From positions 158,635,980 through 158,699,979 of the forward strand of contig OX457057.1 in NCBI GenBank assembly GCA_949752795.1: a DNA stretch of 64,000 bases, read 5' to 3'. Position numbers and translations under genes: made by a program. Source of the DNA: Hyperoodon ampullatus (taxonomy: Eukaryota > Chordata > Mammalia > Artiodactyla > Ziphiidae). The notes under the pieces were generated by a model that was not told the DNA's origin, made no database searches, and saw nothing but the letters and a program-made list of their open reading frames with translations. Below, in pieces: positions 21,931 to 33,409 of this stretch. Each line of letters begins with the position of its first letter. The stretch's first letter is position 1.

Positions 21931-23803
21931 TATAAATCACTACATGCTTAGTAATATTCATATACATTGAAACCGGGAAGGTTTCTTCCGGGAGATCACA
22001 ACTTTTAGAGGGAGGCACAGGGAGCAATGAGGGCAGAAGCCAACTGCCTCTCTCCTCACTGTCAGATCGGCTACAAGTCGTATCAGTTAACCCTCCTTGG
22101 CAACTGTATATCAGAGCCAGAGCTCTTACATCCAGAGACGCATAATTAATGTTTTTGCATAATGATACCAACTGACCAAATCTATTGCAGATGCCCACAG
22201 CCTTTTGCCACATTTAGTCTTACAAGTTTCTGTGGCATGAAGAGTTAAGAAACATGAGAATTCCTATAGCTGGGGGAACTGCTTCAAGACAGGCTGACAA
22301 GGCATACAGTTAGCAAAGGTGCCAGAAAACCACAGTCACATCATTACCTCACTGCTTTTCCCTACTGACTATACTGTTCCCTCCCCAGGACAGTAAAATA
22401 CAATAATTTGTGTAGGAAGAAACAAAGTTAGAAAATGTGTGCCAGTTGACCAACTTAGAGTATTTATAGATCACTTCTGCCCTAGGTAATCTGTCTCCTG
22501 CTTTTTCGTCTATCAAAGTCGGTTATTCTTCCTGCCATGTATTTTGAACACACCTTAATGCCTTTTAAAGAAATATTTTCTGAAAGACCTTTGCAGACAC
22601 AGTCATTGCTCACCAGAACCCTCAGAGCTTACCAAAATCAAGATTTATGATCTCCCAGCAAACTATAGAAATACAATGGAAGGGAAGAACTGGACCCAGC
22701 GAGAATATATTCTCATTTTTTGCCACTGTCCAAAGCCGCACGGCCAAATTAGACAAAGGGTCCTTGTAAATAAAAAGTTCCAAATACAAAGAATGAGGGA
22801 ACACAAAGGCATAAGGCCCAGAAAAACAGGGAGATTCCTTACTTAGAAGTCACAACAGCTTTTCATAAAGTATATACAGCATTTGCAAACCCACATCCAG
22901 TCTTTCTTGTCTCAGCGAATTAATACAGGCTGTCCCCATTTAGATGTTAACTCCAGCCATGTGACAGAAGCATCTCCAGTCTGTATGAATGTGCTGAGTA
23001 TGGCATGACACGCGTCTCTCCACAATCAAACAGCCAGAACATAAGAAAAGGTCACAGACGTCTAAGCAATACAGAAAGATTCCAAATTATAGTGTATAAG
23101 GAATATGCACACAGCATTTATGAAAAAAGAAATCTTTAATTCTTTCTATTGCCATATAGGGAAAAGTTTCTATCACTGTCCTTAAGCACTATACCAGGGT
23201 TACCTAAGTTCATATCTTGTCACAAAAACCAGTGCTTTTAGGTGATGAAGAGTTTTCATAGTGATTGGCAACAGTGCCAGACAAACCCAACCAAAATTTC
23301 CTTGTACAATAACGAAGGAAGCTAGAGTTCTTAAACATCTTGCTTCAGTTGTTCCCTCTTGCTAATATTAAAAAATAGTTTTTTCATTTTGTCAAATCAA
23401 AGAAGAGGTACGACAGGATACAAAAAAATTTGGTAGAGTCATTCAAATACCCTCCTTCAAAAGGAAGGCAGAAGCAAAATGTTTCCACTGCATTGCAAGT
23501 ACAGAGACTCAAGTCAAAATTGTTCAACATTTAAAAAAATCTGTAAAATTTACATCCCAGAATACACGTGCATGAAAACTAAGAACAAACATCAACTGAG
23601 CAGCAGAAATAAAACTACTTTCCTTCACTTATTAAGAGTACACAGGAGAGCAGAATAAAATCCAGCTGTCTGTCCTGGTGCAGTAGGTGCTATTCCTACC
23701 CCTTACTTCAGAGGTGGGACCATGTTCCCCCACTACAATGATCTTCCTGCATCCTGCATATGGAAAAACTGACTGACTACCAAGCCAACCGCTAGGTGCC
23801 TAC

Positions 23804-24108
23804 CTGCAGCACAGGGCTATTGTCAAAGTTGTAGGCACTGGGCCTTCCTTCCAGGGTTGAAAAGGCCACGTTGCCCCCGGTGAGAGGGGAAATGTCACTG
23901 AATTCATCTGTGCACAAGGCCTGCTGCTCGTCCCCTCCCGTCCTGATGAAGCCTCGGTTTGCCTTCGAGTAGGTGTTCTCGCAGGAGCCACTGTAGTACT
24001 GGTAAGGGACCCAGGGCCCCTCTTCCCGTGTGCGCTTGTAAATGGCGAAGCTCTCCGGGCGGCTGGTGTGGAACTTGAGGCGCACATATGTGATGTCAAA
24101 TGCTTTTC
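23804..24108 (-). CDS. LAMC1: LAMC1 exon 2 (LN domain, middle to C-terminal part)
   Basis: 305 bases, entering in phase 1 (the last two bases of a glycine codon) and ending on a complete CAG codon. It encodes about 102 residues from GKAFDITYV to SPVLQ, within the laminin N-terminal (LN, domain VI) module that drives network polymerisation with the alpha and beta short arms. Two cysteines are visible, in SGSCENTYS and ALCTDEFSD. The acceptor reads CCCCACAG and the donor CAG|GTAGGC. Compared with the human chain as I recall it, D to E and I to V changes occur in the [11 protein letters not shown] stretch. No defect is seen. Confidence 0.97.
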
Positions 24109-24687
24109 CTGTGGGGCAAACACATCGATGTCCAGAAGTCATACGTATGAAGCAAAGAAACCCCGTCTATTCCCACTTTGCTTTGGAACTTGACAAAGAA
24201 AGAGGATACAAACCAACCTGTGCACACTAGGCTAAGAGGGTTCCAGAACACACAACACATTGGCTGTGTCCAATAGGCTACTGTAAGCCTGGACACAGTG
24301 CGTGTTTTCCCACAGAAATAAGTTATAGCTGCACTCATAAGTCGGCTCATAAAAGCCCATTTATGATGTGTGTTGTTAAAATTTTGGTTGCCATGAAAAA
24401 TGACAGCATGTATTACGTACTTATATTGTTAAAGAAAAATAAAATTGAGTGAAAATGAGCATTTATCCTTAATGCCGGTGCTTCCACAAAAGCTTAATTG
24501 AAAGATAAGAAAAGAAAATATTTGCTGGCTTTCTAAATGGGTCTTCTGGGCACTTTCAAGATTTTTAAAAATTCGTTCTTTATTAATTTTAATGTTACTT
24601 CTTGATGCAGGAAGAGTATCATCAGCACTATTCTTCTACTTACTTACCAGGTTAAGAAAGAGAAATCTGAGAAAGAGTGAAGGACAG

Positions 24688-24978
24688 GGCTTCCCTGGTG
24701 GTGCACTGGTTGAGAATCTGCCTGCCAATACAGGGGACACGGGTTCGAGCCCTGGTCTGGGAAGATCCCACATGCCGCGGAGCAACTAGGCCCGTGAGCC
24801 ACAATTACTGAGCCTGCGCATCTGGAGCCTGTGCTCCGCAACAAGAGAGGCCGCGATAGTGAGAGGCCCGTGAACCGCGATGAAGAGTGGCCCCCGCTTG
24901 CCACAACTAGAGAAAGCCCTCGCACAGAAACGAAGACCCAACACAGCCATAAATAAATAAATAATTTTTTTTAAAAAA
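24688..24978 (+). mobile_element. CHR-type SINE, intermediate form with tail
   Basis: Head GGCTTCCCTGGTGGTGCACT. The middle ACTACTGAAGCCC units are missing, but the 3' tail (GAAGAGTGGCCCCCGCTTGC, AGACCCAACACAGCC, ATAAATAAATAA) is kept. The target-site duplication AGAGTGAAGGACAG is exact at 24674-24687 and 24979-24992. Confidence 0.96.
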
Positions 24979-25429
24979 AGAGTGAAGGACAGTGATTGAG
25001 GTATGGGGCAGGGACTACAGCAGGAAAGAAGAAAAAAAATTCCTCTAGTAGCTGACAAAGAGATGACAAAAAAAAGAGAAAGAGAGAGAAGAGAAAGGCG
25101 GTTGGTTTAAAGAAGCTGTGTTCGTTCAAAAGAGAATATATGAGACATGAGTGCTGAGCAAGGAAGGACAGCAAGAGGGAGGAGCGAACGGGCTGTCGTC
25201 CCTCTGGAAGAAGAGTCACTGCGTCAGGCAGCTCCCTGAAGCAGGCAGAACACAGCCTGATGGCTGGGACAGCTTGGTTACCAGCCAGCAGGATTTCAGG
25301 TGGGTAAAAAAGATAATGTGCAGCTGTTTTTAAACACCATTCATTCACAAATTGGTCTTTCTATCTCTGACAATATCTATATTTTGCTGCTTCTATGTTA
25401 TAATGAAGATCACGGTTTGTCAACAAGTA

Positions 25430-25560
25430 TTTATGGGCACAGCTACATGCTCAGTCCCATGTTATATACTTTGGGAGACAGGATGCATTAGACATAAGTG
25501 GTCCTTGAACTCGAGAAGCTTACGGTCTCTTCCGTCCAAGTGAATCAACTTCACAGGAAG
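25430..25560 (+). repeat. Ancient repeat fragment (ATTCATT type)
   Basis: Short diverged match in order: GCTCAGTCCCATG, AGTGGTCCTTGAACTCGAG, AAGCTTACGGTCTC. It resembles the start of the repeat at 33410. From 25560 to 26057 I recognise nothing. Confidence 0.4.
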
Positions 25561-26057
25561 AACCACCCTACAAAGCCCACAGAAGAGGAATTCCTGCACT
25601 CTCAGAAGTGTTGAGGAGAGACTTCTGCCATTCTCTCACTTGCTCACACCCACCCATCCCCAGGGGAGAAGGAGTGCTGCTCATGTGTGGCCCAGAATCT
25701 CCTCAGCTCTCTCCTAGTTGCCACCGGAGTCCCTCTCTCTCCTCTCCCTCACTCCTCAGGGCAAGACAGCACCTCTGCCACTGTGCGGGGGAGGCCTGCT
25801 GCTGTCCTGCTACTCGATTCAGGACTAAGTGCATGAGTTCAAGTGGGGTGGGGCAAAAGGCCCATGTAAGCTCTATGTCCAGGCTCTGTTCTTCAAGCCA
25901 GTTTTATCTGTAATAAAACTGATATGATGAGGCATATCTAACTCCATTTCCCAACTGGTTCAGATCTTAAAAGAGGGGTTTGATTAACTGTCCCCCATAT
26001 AATGACACATTCACACGCATAAGATCTTGAACATAAAGGTGTATGGTATGATGGAAA

Positions 26058-26575
26058 AAAACACAGGACTGGGCATTATGAGACCTGAGTACAGATCCTG
26101 GCTCCTTCAATTACTAGCTGTGTGATTTCTGTTCCGTCATTTTCTCCTCTGTAAAAATGAGGGTGATACAGACATAGAGAACAGACTTGTGGTTGCCAAG
26201 GAGGAGGGGTGGGTAGGGAAGGGAAGGATTGGGAGTTTGGGGTTAGCAGATGCAAACTATTATATATAGGATGGATAAACAACAAGGTCCAACTGTATAG
26301 CACAGGGAACTATATTCAGTATCCTGTGATAAACCATAATGGAAAAGAAGATGAAAAAGAATATATATGTATAAACTAAGTCACTTTGCTGTACAGCAGA
26401 AATTAACACAACATTGTAAATCAACTATACTTCAATAAAATTAAAAAAAAAAATGAGGGCGATAATCCCTGAGCCTCCTACCTCAAAGAGTTGTTGGAAG
26501 GTCAAACTAAGATCTTGCATATACCTGATTCATTATAAAATGCTATACAAATATAAGGCATTATTATAATACGGT
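26058..26575 (+). repeat. MIR SINE split by an L1 insertion
   Basis: The 5' half (26058-26168: CCTGGCTCCTTCAATTACTA, GTGTGATTTC, CTCCTCTGTAAAAATGAGGG) and 3' half (26465-26575: CCTACCTCAAAGAGTTGTTG, ATGCTATACAAATATAAGGC) of one MIR are separated by the L1 tail at 26169-26450. Confidence 0.9.
26169..26450 (+). mobile_element. L1 3' end, 5'-truncated
   Basis: L1 3' UTR with CAACAAGGTCCAACTGTATA, CACAGGGAACTATATTCAG, AAATCAACTATACTTCAAT and an A-tail. The 16-base flank AAAAATGAGGGYGATA at 26153-26168 and 26449-26464 is a target-site duplication with one T/C change, so the element is a single retrotransposition event cut to about 280 bases. Confidence 0.95.
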
Positions 26576-27510
26576 ACAGAAGAGAATTCGTGAACTAGGA
26601 TCCTGGAGATGTTCACACACAAGAGCCTGATTGTACAAGGGCCTACCTGGTATAGTTGCCAAAGAATATCTTACAAATCCAGATCCTCTACCTAGGAGGC
26701 AGTATAACACTTCGTCTGGACACAGGTCATGCAAATACAGTTTACAACCTTCTTGTTCAAAGAATGCAAATTTAACCTGTATCTCTTTACTGTGTCAAAA
26801 ATGTACAGACGTCACCTTTGAATGAAGGCGAGGTTATAATACAGTATCGATGGCATTCCAGAGACTGACTAAAACATTCTGGAACGGTAAAACAATTTAG
26901 TTTTACTCATGAGTATGTGGCTTGGGATGTTCAAAGGCTTACTCACTAATCTGTGGATTACAGATTACCCTTGCTTTTCTATTTTCTCTGTCTACATTTC
27001 TGCCATCTCATTGTTCTTTAGCAACCCAGCCTACAGGAGAATGGATCAAAGGAGAGGAGGTAAAATGGATCAGGGTATCCTGTGTCCCAGACAAACATCT
27101 GCACCACAAAGCCACACACTGAAAGAAACAGGCATATGTGGTCACTCAGTGTCGGCACAAACACAGCGATGGGTGGCAGAACGTCAGAAAAGCAACTCCG
27201 CTAGCGTTAAACTTTGAAGCACCCTAGCTTGCTGCTGCTGGTGCTGCCTCACCACGCCTCATTTTCAGAGATGCTTTTTTCATTCTAACTTACAGCTGCA
27301 GTTGAAAGAGGTAGAGGGCTCTGTGGCAATCTGTAAAGGAGGCTCACACATGCCACATTCCACACAACAAGATGGCCATGTGCGTGACCTTTGACATTCC
27401 AGCCAGCCCAGTAGTGGACACAGATCACTGCAATTCCATGTGATGAGTGCTATGACAGGGGGAGGACATGAGGTTTTGGGAGCATGGAGGAAAGTCACCT
27501 AACCCACATC
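26576..27510. other. Intronic DNA, nothing recognised
   Basis: No repeat, RNA gene or coding frame that I can support. Confidence 0.6.
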
Positions 27511-29440
27511 TATGAGGTCAAGAAATTTTCTAGAGGAAGTGACATCTAAATCCAAGACCTGAGGAATGCAGAGGAATTAGCTAGGCCAACAGAGATCAGT
27601 CATCCAGGCAGATGGACTACGATGTATGAAAGCCCAGAGAACACAGAGGAGTGGCCACTGGAGGAATCAGAGGTGTGCAGTACATCTAGAACTGGAGAGA
27701 GTGGCTGGAGATGAGTCAGCCAGCAAGCACAGCACGCCAGGCCTGAGGCCATGCTAAAGAGCACCTTCAACTTCCTCAGGCTGATGGCAAGCCATTGAAG
27801 GATTTACGTCAGGAAATGTATGATCAGGTTTGATTTTTAGAAAGATCATTCTGGCCACTGTGTGGAGATTACGCTAGAAGGGACAGGACTAAAGGTAGAG
27901 AGAATATTTAAGAAGATGTGGCGGTAATCCTGGCCGACAGTGGCTGAACTAAGAATAGGGACAGCTGGAATAGAGAAATGAACAGATTTGGGTGACATGT
28001 AGTTAGCAGACTTCAACAGTAATATGTAACTGATGGAGGGGAGCAGGCATCATTTCTGAAAGCCTTCTCTACTTTTATCCTATTGACATTCTGTTTCATT
28101 GCCAAAGCTTCCTTTACGCATTCCACAAGGTGGAAGGATTGAGAATAACATTCAGTTTTCTAGTTTAAAAACAGCCAGATGGAGAGATGTACCATCCACT
28201 GAAATAGAGAACAAAGGAGGTTAAGCAAAACTGGAGGCAGAAGTGGAGGGCAGGATGGGGAGATGAGTTCTATTTTGGATACACAAGATTTAAGGTGTCT
28301 GTGGTCATCTAGACAATAAAAAATGTCTAGTAGTGAATAGTCTGAAGGCCCAAGAGAAACATCTAAGTTAGAGATACAGATTTGGGATTCATTAGCCTGT
28401 GGATGGATAATGAAGATGTGGTACGGTTGAGACCAATGAGGTCAGAGCGTTGAGTGAGGAGAGAGCTGACTTTTAGGATCATGCTGAGGAGCATCAACAT
28501 TTAAAGCACAGCCAGAAGATGAGGCAACAGAGGAGACTATGAAGACCAGAGGGAGGAGGGCAAGTAAAAGACAACAAATATCACAGAAGCCAAGAGGATG
28601 AAGAAGGAAAGAATCAATCAAGAGGGTAAAGAAGGAAAGAATCAATGGTGTTTAAATCTGCTAAGCGAATAAAGAATAAAGTAAGATAATGACTAAGAAG
28701 CGTCCAATGGCTTCAAGCCACAAAGAGGTCACTGAGGTGCTTAGTGAGAGCAGTCCCACCGGCAGGGATCTTGCTGGGTTGGAACTGAGAATGTATGGTA
28801 GATAGGACGTGAGAAGGTAGACAGTGAGTGTAGCCAACCTGGTACGACATCTGGCTAAAGGGTAGGAGGAAGAGAAGATGACGGTAATTGGAGGGGATAC
28901 AGGGCCAGGGTAGGATTTTTCCCTTTTTTTGTGACAGAAGTTACAAGGCTGTATTACGTGCTGTTGTGCTCCAGTCAGCAGAAAGAGAAAGAATGACTGG
29001 AAACAAGGCGGGGAAACAAGAATGTGATTCAGCACTGGTGAAAGGACTGGCTCCATAAAGGAGAAAACCTGCATCCTTGCTTTCTACCTGGGTGCAAATG
29101 TAAGTGATTTAGTAGGTTTTAGAGGATGGAAGTTGAAAGAGTTCTAACTGATGACTTTATTTTTTCTGTGCAGTGAAAATCAAGGGTACCTGCTAAGGGG
29201 TTGAGGGCAAAGCCAGTGGGGAATATCTGAAGAGACTGTAGAGCCTCGATAGAGACTAGCAGAGAGCTGACTAGAGAGAAAGGCTTGCTGGGCAGAGACA
29301 ACGCTGCCGGGATGAGGGCACGGACATCTTCGTGGAGGTGTGATGTTCTACAGCAGCACTTAGCACCTCCTGTACAGGGGCAGTGGAAGGACAATAAGGT
29401 AGTGGGATTGATGTTACTCCAAGGAACTTAGAATCTAACC
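27510..29440 (+). repeat. GA-rich ancient interspersed repeat
   Basis: Order of phrases (GATGGCAAGCCATTGAAGGA, AAAGATCATTCTGGCCACTG, AAGATGTGGCGGTAATCCTG, AGAGATACAGATTTGGGATT) matches a long old mammalian repeat also present at 33410-34960. Within it, an 18-base unit AAGAAGGAAAGAATCAAT occurs twice (28603-28620, 28628-28645). The family is not named here; the right limit is uncertain. Confidence 0.55.
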
Positions 29441-29934
29441 TGAATAAATAAGGAAGCAAATACAGAAAACAGAGTGGAAGAGTCATGGCTTGAATATCCT
29501 GTGTTATCTGGAACTACCTGTAATCACGGATAATCAAGAACTGAAAACTTAAGGAGCTAGTTTTTATTCCATTAAACAGCTATAGTTGAGACCTTCCATG
29601 TGCTTGTTCACACACTCTCTCTCTCTCTGAATACACTTCTCTACTTTTTATCTGTCCATCCTACTCCTTTCACAGTTGACAGAGTAAGAAGATCTAGTTA
29701 AATGGCAGATGAACAGAAAAGAGGACTAGGTCTCCGTTTTTCCAATGACAGCAACGACACTATCTTCATACTGTGGGGGCATGCAAAAGTAGACGAAGGA
29801 CTTTAAAGGAAAGGAGCCAAGCCAAACAATTAAGAAAACCAGTAAGTACATGTCTGGAAAGTATTCCAGTAACTCTACAGCTAGAATGTCTTTCCCCTTT
29901 ACCTCATGTTCATGCACATGAAGACTAACCATGG

Positions 29935-30296
29935 GACTTCCCTGGTGGTGCAGTGGTTAAGAATCCGCCTGCCAATGCAGGGGACACGGGTTCGATCCCT
30001 GGTCCAGGATGATCTCACATGCCGCGGAGCAACTAAGCCCGTGCACCATAATTACTGAGCCTGCGCTCTAGAGCCTGCACGCCACAACTACTGAAGCCCG
30101 TGCGCTCTAGGGCCAGCGTGCTGCAACTACTGAAGCCCACACGACTAGAGCCAGTGCTCCGCAACAAGAAAAGCCACCGCAATGAGAAGCCCGCGCACTG
30201 CAAAGAAGAGTAGCCCCTGCTTGCCGCAACTAGAGAAAGCCCACGCAGCAACGTCGACCCAACACAGCCAAAAATAAATAAAAAATTAAAAAAAAA
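29935..30296 (+). mobile_element. CHR-type SINE, long full-length form
   Basis: Head GACTTCCCTGGTGGTGCAG, GGTTCGATCCCTGG B-box, two ACTACTGAAGCCC units, the GTAGCCCCTGCTTGCC and CGACCCAACACAGCC tail and an A/T-rich end. The flank ACTAACCATGGG on both sides (left about 29923-29934, right about 30298-30309) is a target-site duplication. Confidence 0.96.
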
Positions 30297-30299
30297 TAC

Positions 30300-33200
30300 T
30301 AACCATGGGTATACACACCCTCAAGAAAATATTTAGCTTCTGAATGTTCTGCTGCCTCCCCCGCCTCCCCTTGCCACATTCCTTCCATAAACAAAAAGAC
30401 TCAAGTGCAGATGTTTAGAACGAAGCACACAAAATTAACTAATACTTCCTGCTCTGAATCCTACAGTGAATCTGGCTGAGGGACTAAGAGAAGGGGAGGG
30501 GGCCACCTGGACAATGAGAATCCAGCCTTTGTGCACACAGGGCTAAGCCAAGGAATTCTGCTTAAGCCTCCTACGTGGTGAAGTATGTCTAATCTCTCTG
30601 AGTAGGGGAGAAACCCTTCCTGTCTTAGAATTGGATTCAAGTACTAACTGCTGGGGAACATAAATGCTTCTCTGTTATGTGCAGCTCAGAAGAATTTCAT
30701 GAGGATGTTGTGAAACAGCCTCCTTTACAGTGAAGTAATGAGCGACAATGGCCATACAGAATTTCACAAAACTTCCAAATGCCCTTCCATGGCCTGAATT
30801 AGAAGAGAACTAGCTCATTCTGCAATATCAAATTAGGAGTCACTGATTCACTATTGTGCTTACGTGCTCACTCTTCAGCATCAGAAAATGACTATTCTCT
30901 TTGCAGTCAGACTTGATCTGAGGAATACGAAACTTTAATGAGGTTGTAGCACAGAAAGTCAATTAGAGATGGTAGATGTTTAGGTTTCTAAATGGGAGTC
31001 TCCAAACAGTTAACACAAACAGTAGTCACAGAAAGCAACTATTTGAAAATGTTTCCAATTTTGTTAGTATAACTGCTGGCTGAAATAGGAGTTCCCAGGG
31101 TGAAGTGTACAGCTGCATACCAGCTGTTATTGTTCCACCTCAGCAGACAGATTGCACAAATACGGCCTCGCCAATCAAGATGACCCAGGGCCAGTTAATG
31201 CTGAATGTGGGATCCTCAAGTGGACACAGATGGGAGATCAGAAAGCGTGGAGAGGAACAGTCAAGCACAGACAGAATGTGTTTGGGTGATCTGGGTACAT
31301 GGAGTTATTCCAACTGTTAGAAGACTCTTTCCTAACTGCCTGTTGAAAGGCTAGTTTCTATGGCTCAAAACTTACCTTCAAAATAGATTGCTTTTAAAAA
31401 CGTATTATCCCGTTCCTTTCCCTTAAATTTCGGTGCTCTTTTTTCAAGGCCTCTCTCTTGTCAATCAGCTAAGTGCCAACAGTGTAAGGGGACAATCCCA
31501 TAGGAACTGCATCTAAATCAGTCAGCACAACTTATGAATGAGGACAAGTAACCTTTATAGCTTTCTATGAAATAGTCATTTTTCATTGAATTTATTAAAA
31601 CAAATGCAACAGCATTCACAATTTGAGAAAGCATTCCTTTCAAATGAATAAAGAAAATGGTTCAAATTTCCTGAGTACATGCAATAAGCACATCCCATCA
31701 CACATGAACCCCTGTCATGACAGAAAGACATGCCGAGATGAGTGGTGCTAGAATATGGACAGTTTCCATTCCAAGCTGCCACTGGGAAACAAAACAAAGG
31801 AGGCAGGTAAAACAAAGTGAAGAAAATCATTTTAGAATTTTTTAAAAGGCTAATCAAATTCTATACCAAGGCTATGTATAAAAACGATGGTATGGCTATG
31901 AAAATAAAGCTAAGGGGAAAACAAAAGTTTTTTATAATTGACTGGTATGATTTCAGAGAAGATAAACCCATAATCTCTTAGGGAAACTAGATGTGTCCAT
32001 AAAGTACCAAATTTAAAGTTTAAGCCAAAGAAAACAGTTCTACTCTCTCCCTATCACCTGCCAAACCTCCACTTGGTGCACCTGCTGAGTAAGACCCTGG
32101 CACTAACCTAGTGTAGCAATCTTCAAAGCACAAAATCCTTCTGCTTGTGTTGCCCAGCTGTAATATCCAAAAATGCTACATACTCTTCAGCAAATTGAAG
32201 GGTCAAAATTGATTTGGCTTTATACACTAAATATCAATAAATATGAGATCATCAGACAGTTGTTACGTGGACACGGAGGATTCTTAACTGAACACTAGAA
32301 CATCAAACACTTTTGGAGGGTAATTTCAAATAGGTGCATATTACTGTTAGAGGCTACAGATGTTTTCCATTATCAAAACATAAGACATATATATCCTCAT
32401 TTGTATGTCTTGCCATTTTGTTTGAAACTGTCACCAGGAGAGACAAGATTCCCAAGTGAAATTCCAAGACAAGAACTGGGCGTATGCCTTACTAAGCCAA
32501 ACCTCATGCTTGCAGACTCAATACCAGCCCTAATTCAGGCCAGTAGGTCACAAGCATGCCTGAAATCTTTGAGCCAAGCTGAAGGAATGCAGCCAGCAGT
32601 TACTCCCACTCACCCAAGCTGAGGCGAAAAAATCCACTCTGCTGAGTGTCAGAGTTCTAACTACGGGGGACTGACTGATGTGTAAGACTTAATGGAGTCA
32701 CATAAAGAAAGTAGTCAATTATAACACTAAGGAGATAAAATAAAGACATCAACAGGCAATGAAATGTAAGCTCCATAAGTAAAACCCACACTTGAAAAAC
32801 GTCTAACTGTTAAGACGTGAAAAGGAAAAAAGACACCATAATTTTACGGGAAGCTGTTTCTTGTTCTGTGACGTCCATACACTACTGAGGTTTGACTATT
32901 TTTTTGGCTATCATCCGCAGCAGAAGAGTGAAGAATTGTAAAAGAATAGAGAGAAAATCTGATTGGAAAAAACAAGAGATTCTAGTATATAGACATAGTA
33001 GTACAATCATAGACTAAGATCAGGTCTAATAAATCCTCCCCCCACACACAAAGTCTCAAGAAGTTAACCAATAGTGTACTTTCATTCATTCAATAACTAT
33101 TTGCTAAGTGAATTTAAGTGACAGTCCACCATAACAAGCTACTTAAAATACCCAGTCCTTCATTTCGCTAGAATGCCTTTTACTCTCCAGTTTAAGTCTT

Positions 33201-33400
33201 GATAAGCTCAGCCCGCTAGTCCCCTAGATCATAAACTATTTGAACCTGTCCTCAACAGAAGAAACAATTACAAACACCATAAAGTATCTTCAATACTCGA
33301 ATGTCTTTCTCAGTTTTCACAATTGTGTAATTTCTTACCACAGCCACCCATTAGGCCAAGGTTAATAGCCATAACTGGTGTTGATAACTGCAAGTCCAAA
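30300..33400. other. Intronic DNA, nothing recognised
   Basis: About 3.1 kb without a repeat I can name, apart from faint low-complexity runs. Open frames are short and lack any family signature. Confidence 0.55.
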
Positions 33401-33409
33401 TGCTTCCAC

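Larger units (their letters stand above)
19686..23803 (-). other. LAMC1: LAMC1 intron 2
   Basis: 4,118 bases. It holds an L2 3' end (20240-20515), an LTR-like stretch (20715-21055), a short SINE relative (21067-21191), a MIR (21663-21930) and, from 21935 to 23803, about 1.9 kb in which I recognise nothing. Confidence 0.88.
8310..24108 (-). other. LAMC1: LAMC1 gene segment, exons 2-13 (laminin gamma-1)
   Basis: This is the exon cluster of the laminin gamma-1 chain, a secreted basement-membrane glycoprotein that pairs with alpha and beta chains to form the laminin cross. Twelve minus-strand exons (24108 down to 8310) join in phase into 1,983 coding bases, about 661 codons, roughly residues 140-800 of a chain of about 1,609 residues. 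Seen directly: GT-AG borders at every exon, no stop or frameshift, and the cysteine spacing of laminin EGF-like (LE) modules on both sides of a cysteine-poor laminin IV block. The match to human LAMC1 is from memory but is nearly residue for residue. Exon 1 (start codon, signal peptide, N-terminal half of LN) lies beyond 64000. The nidogen-binding LE module and the coiled coil lie below position 1. Other gamma chains fit much less well. Confidence 0.98.
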
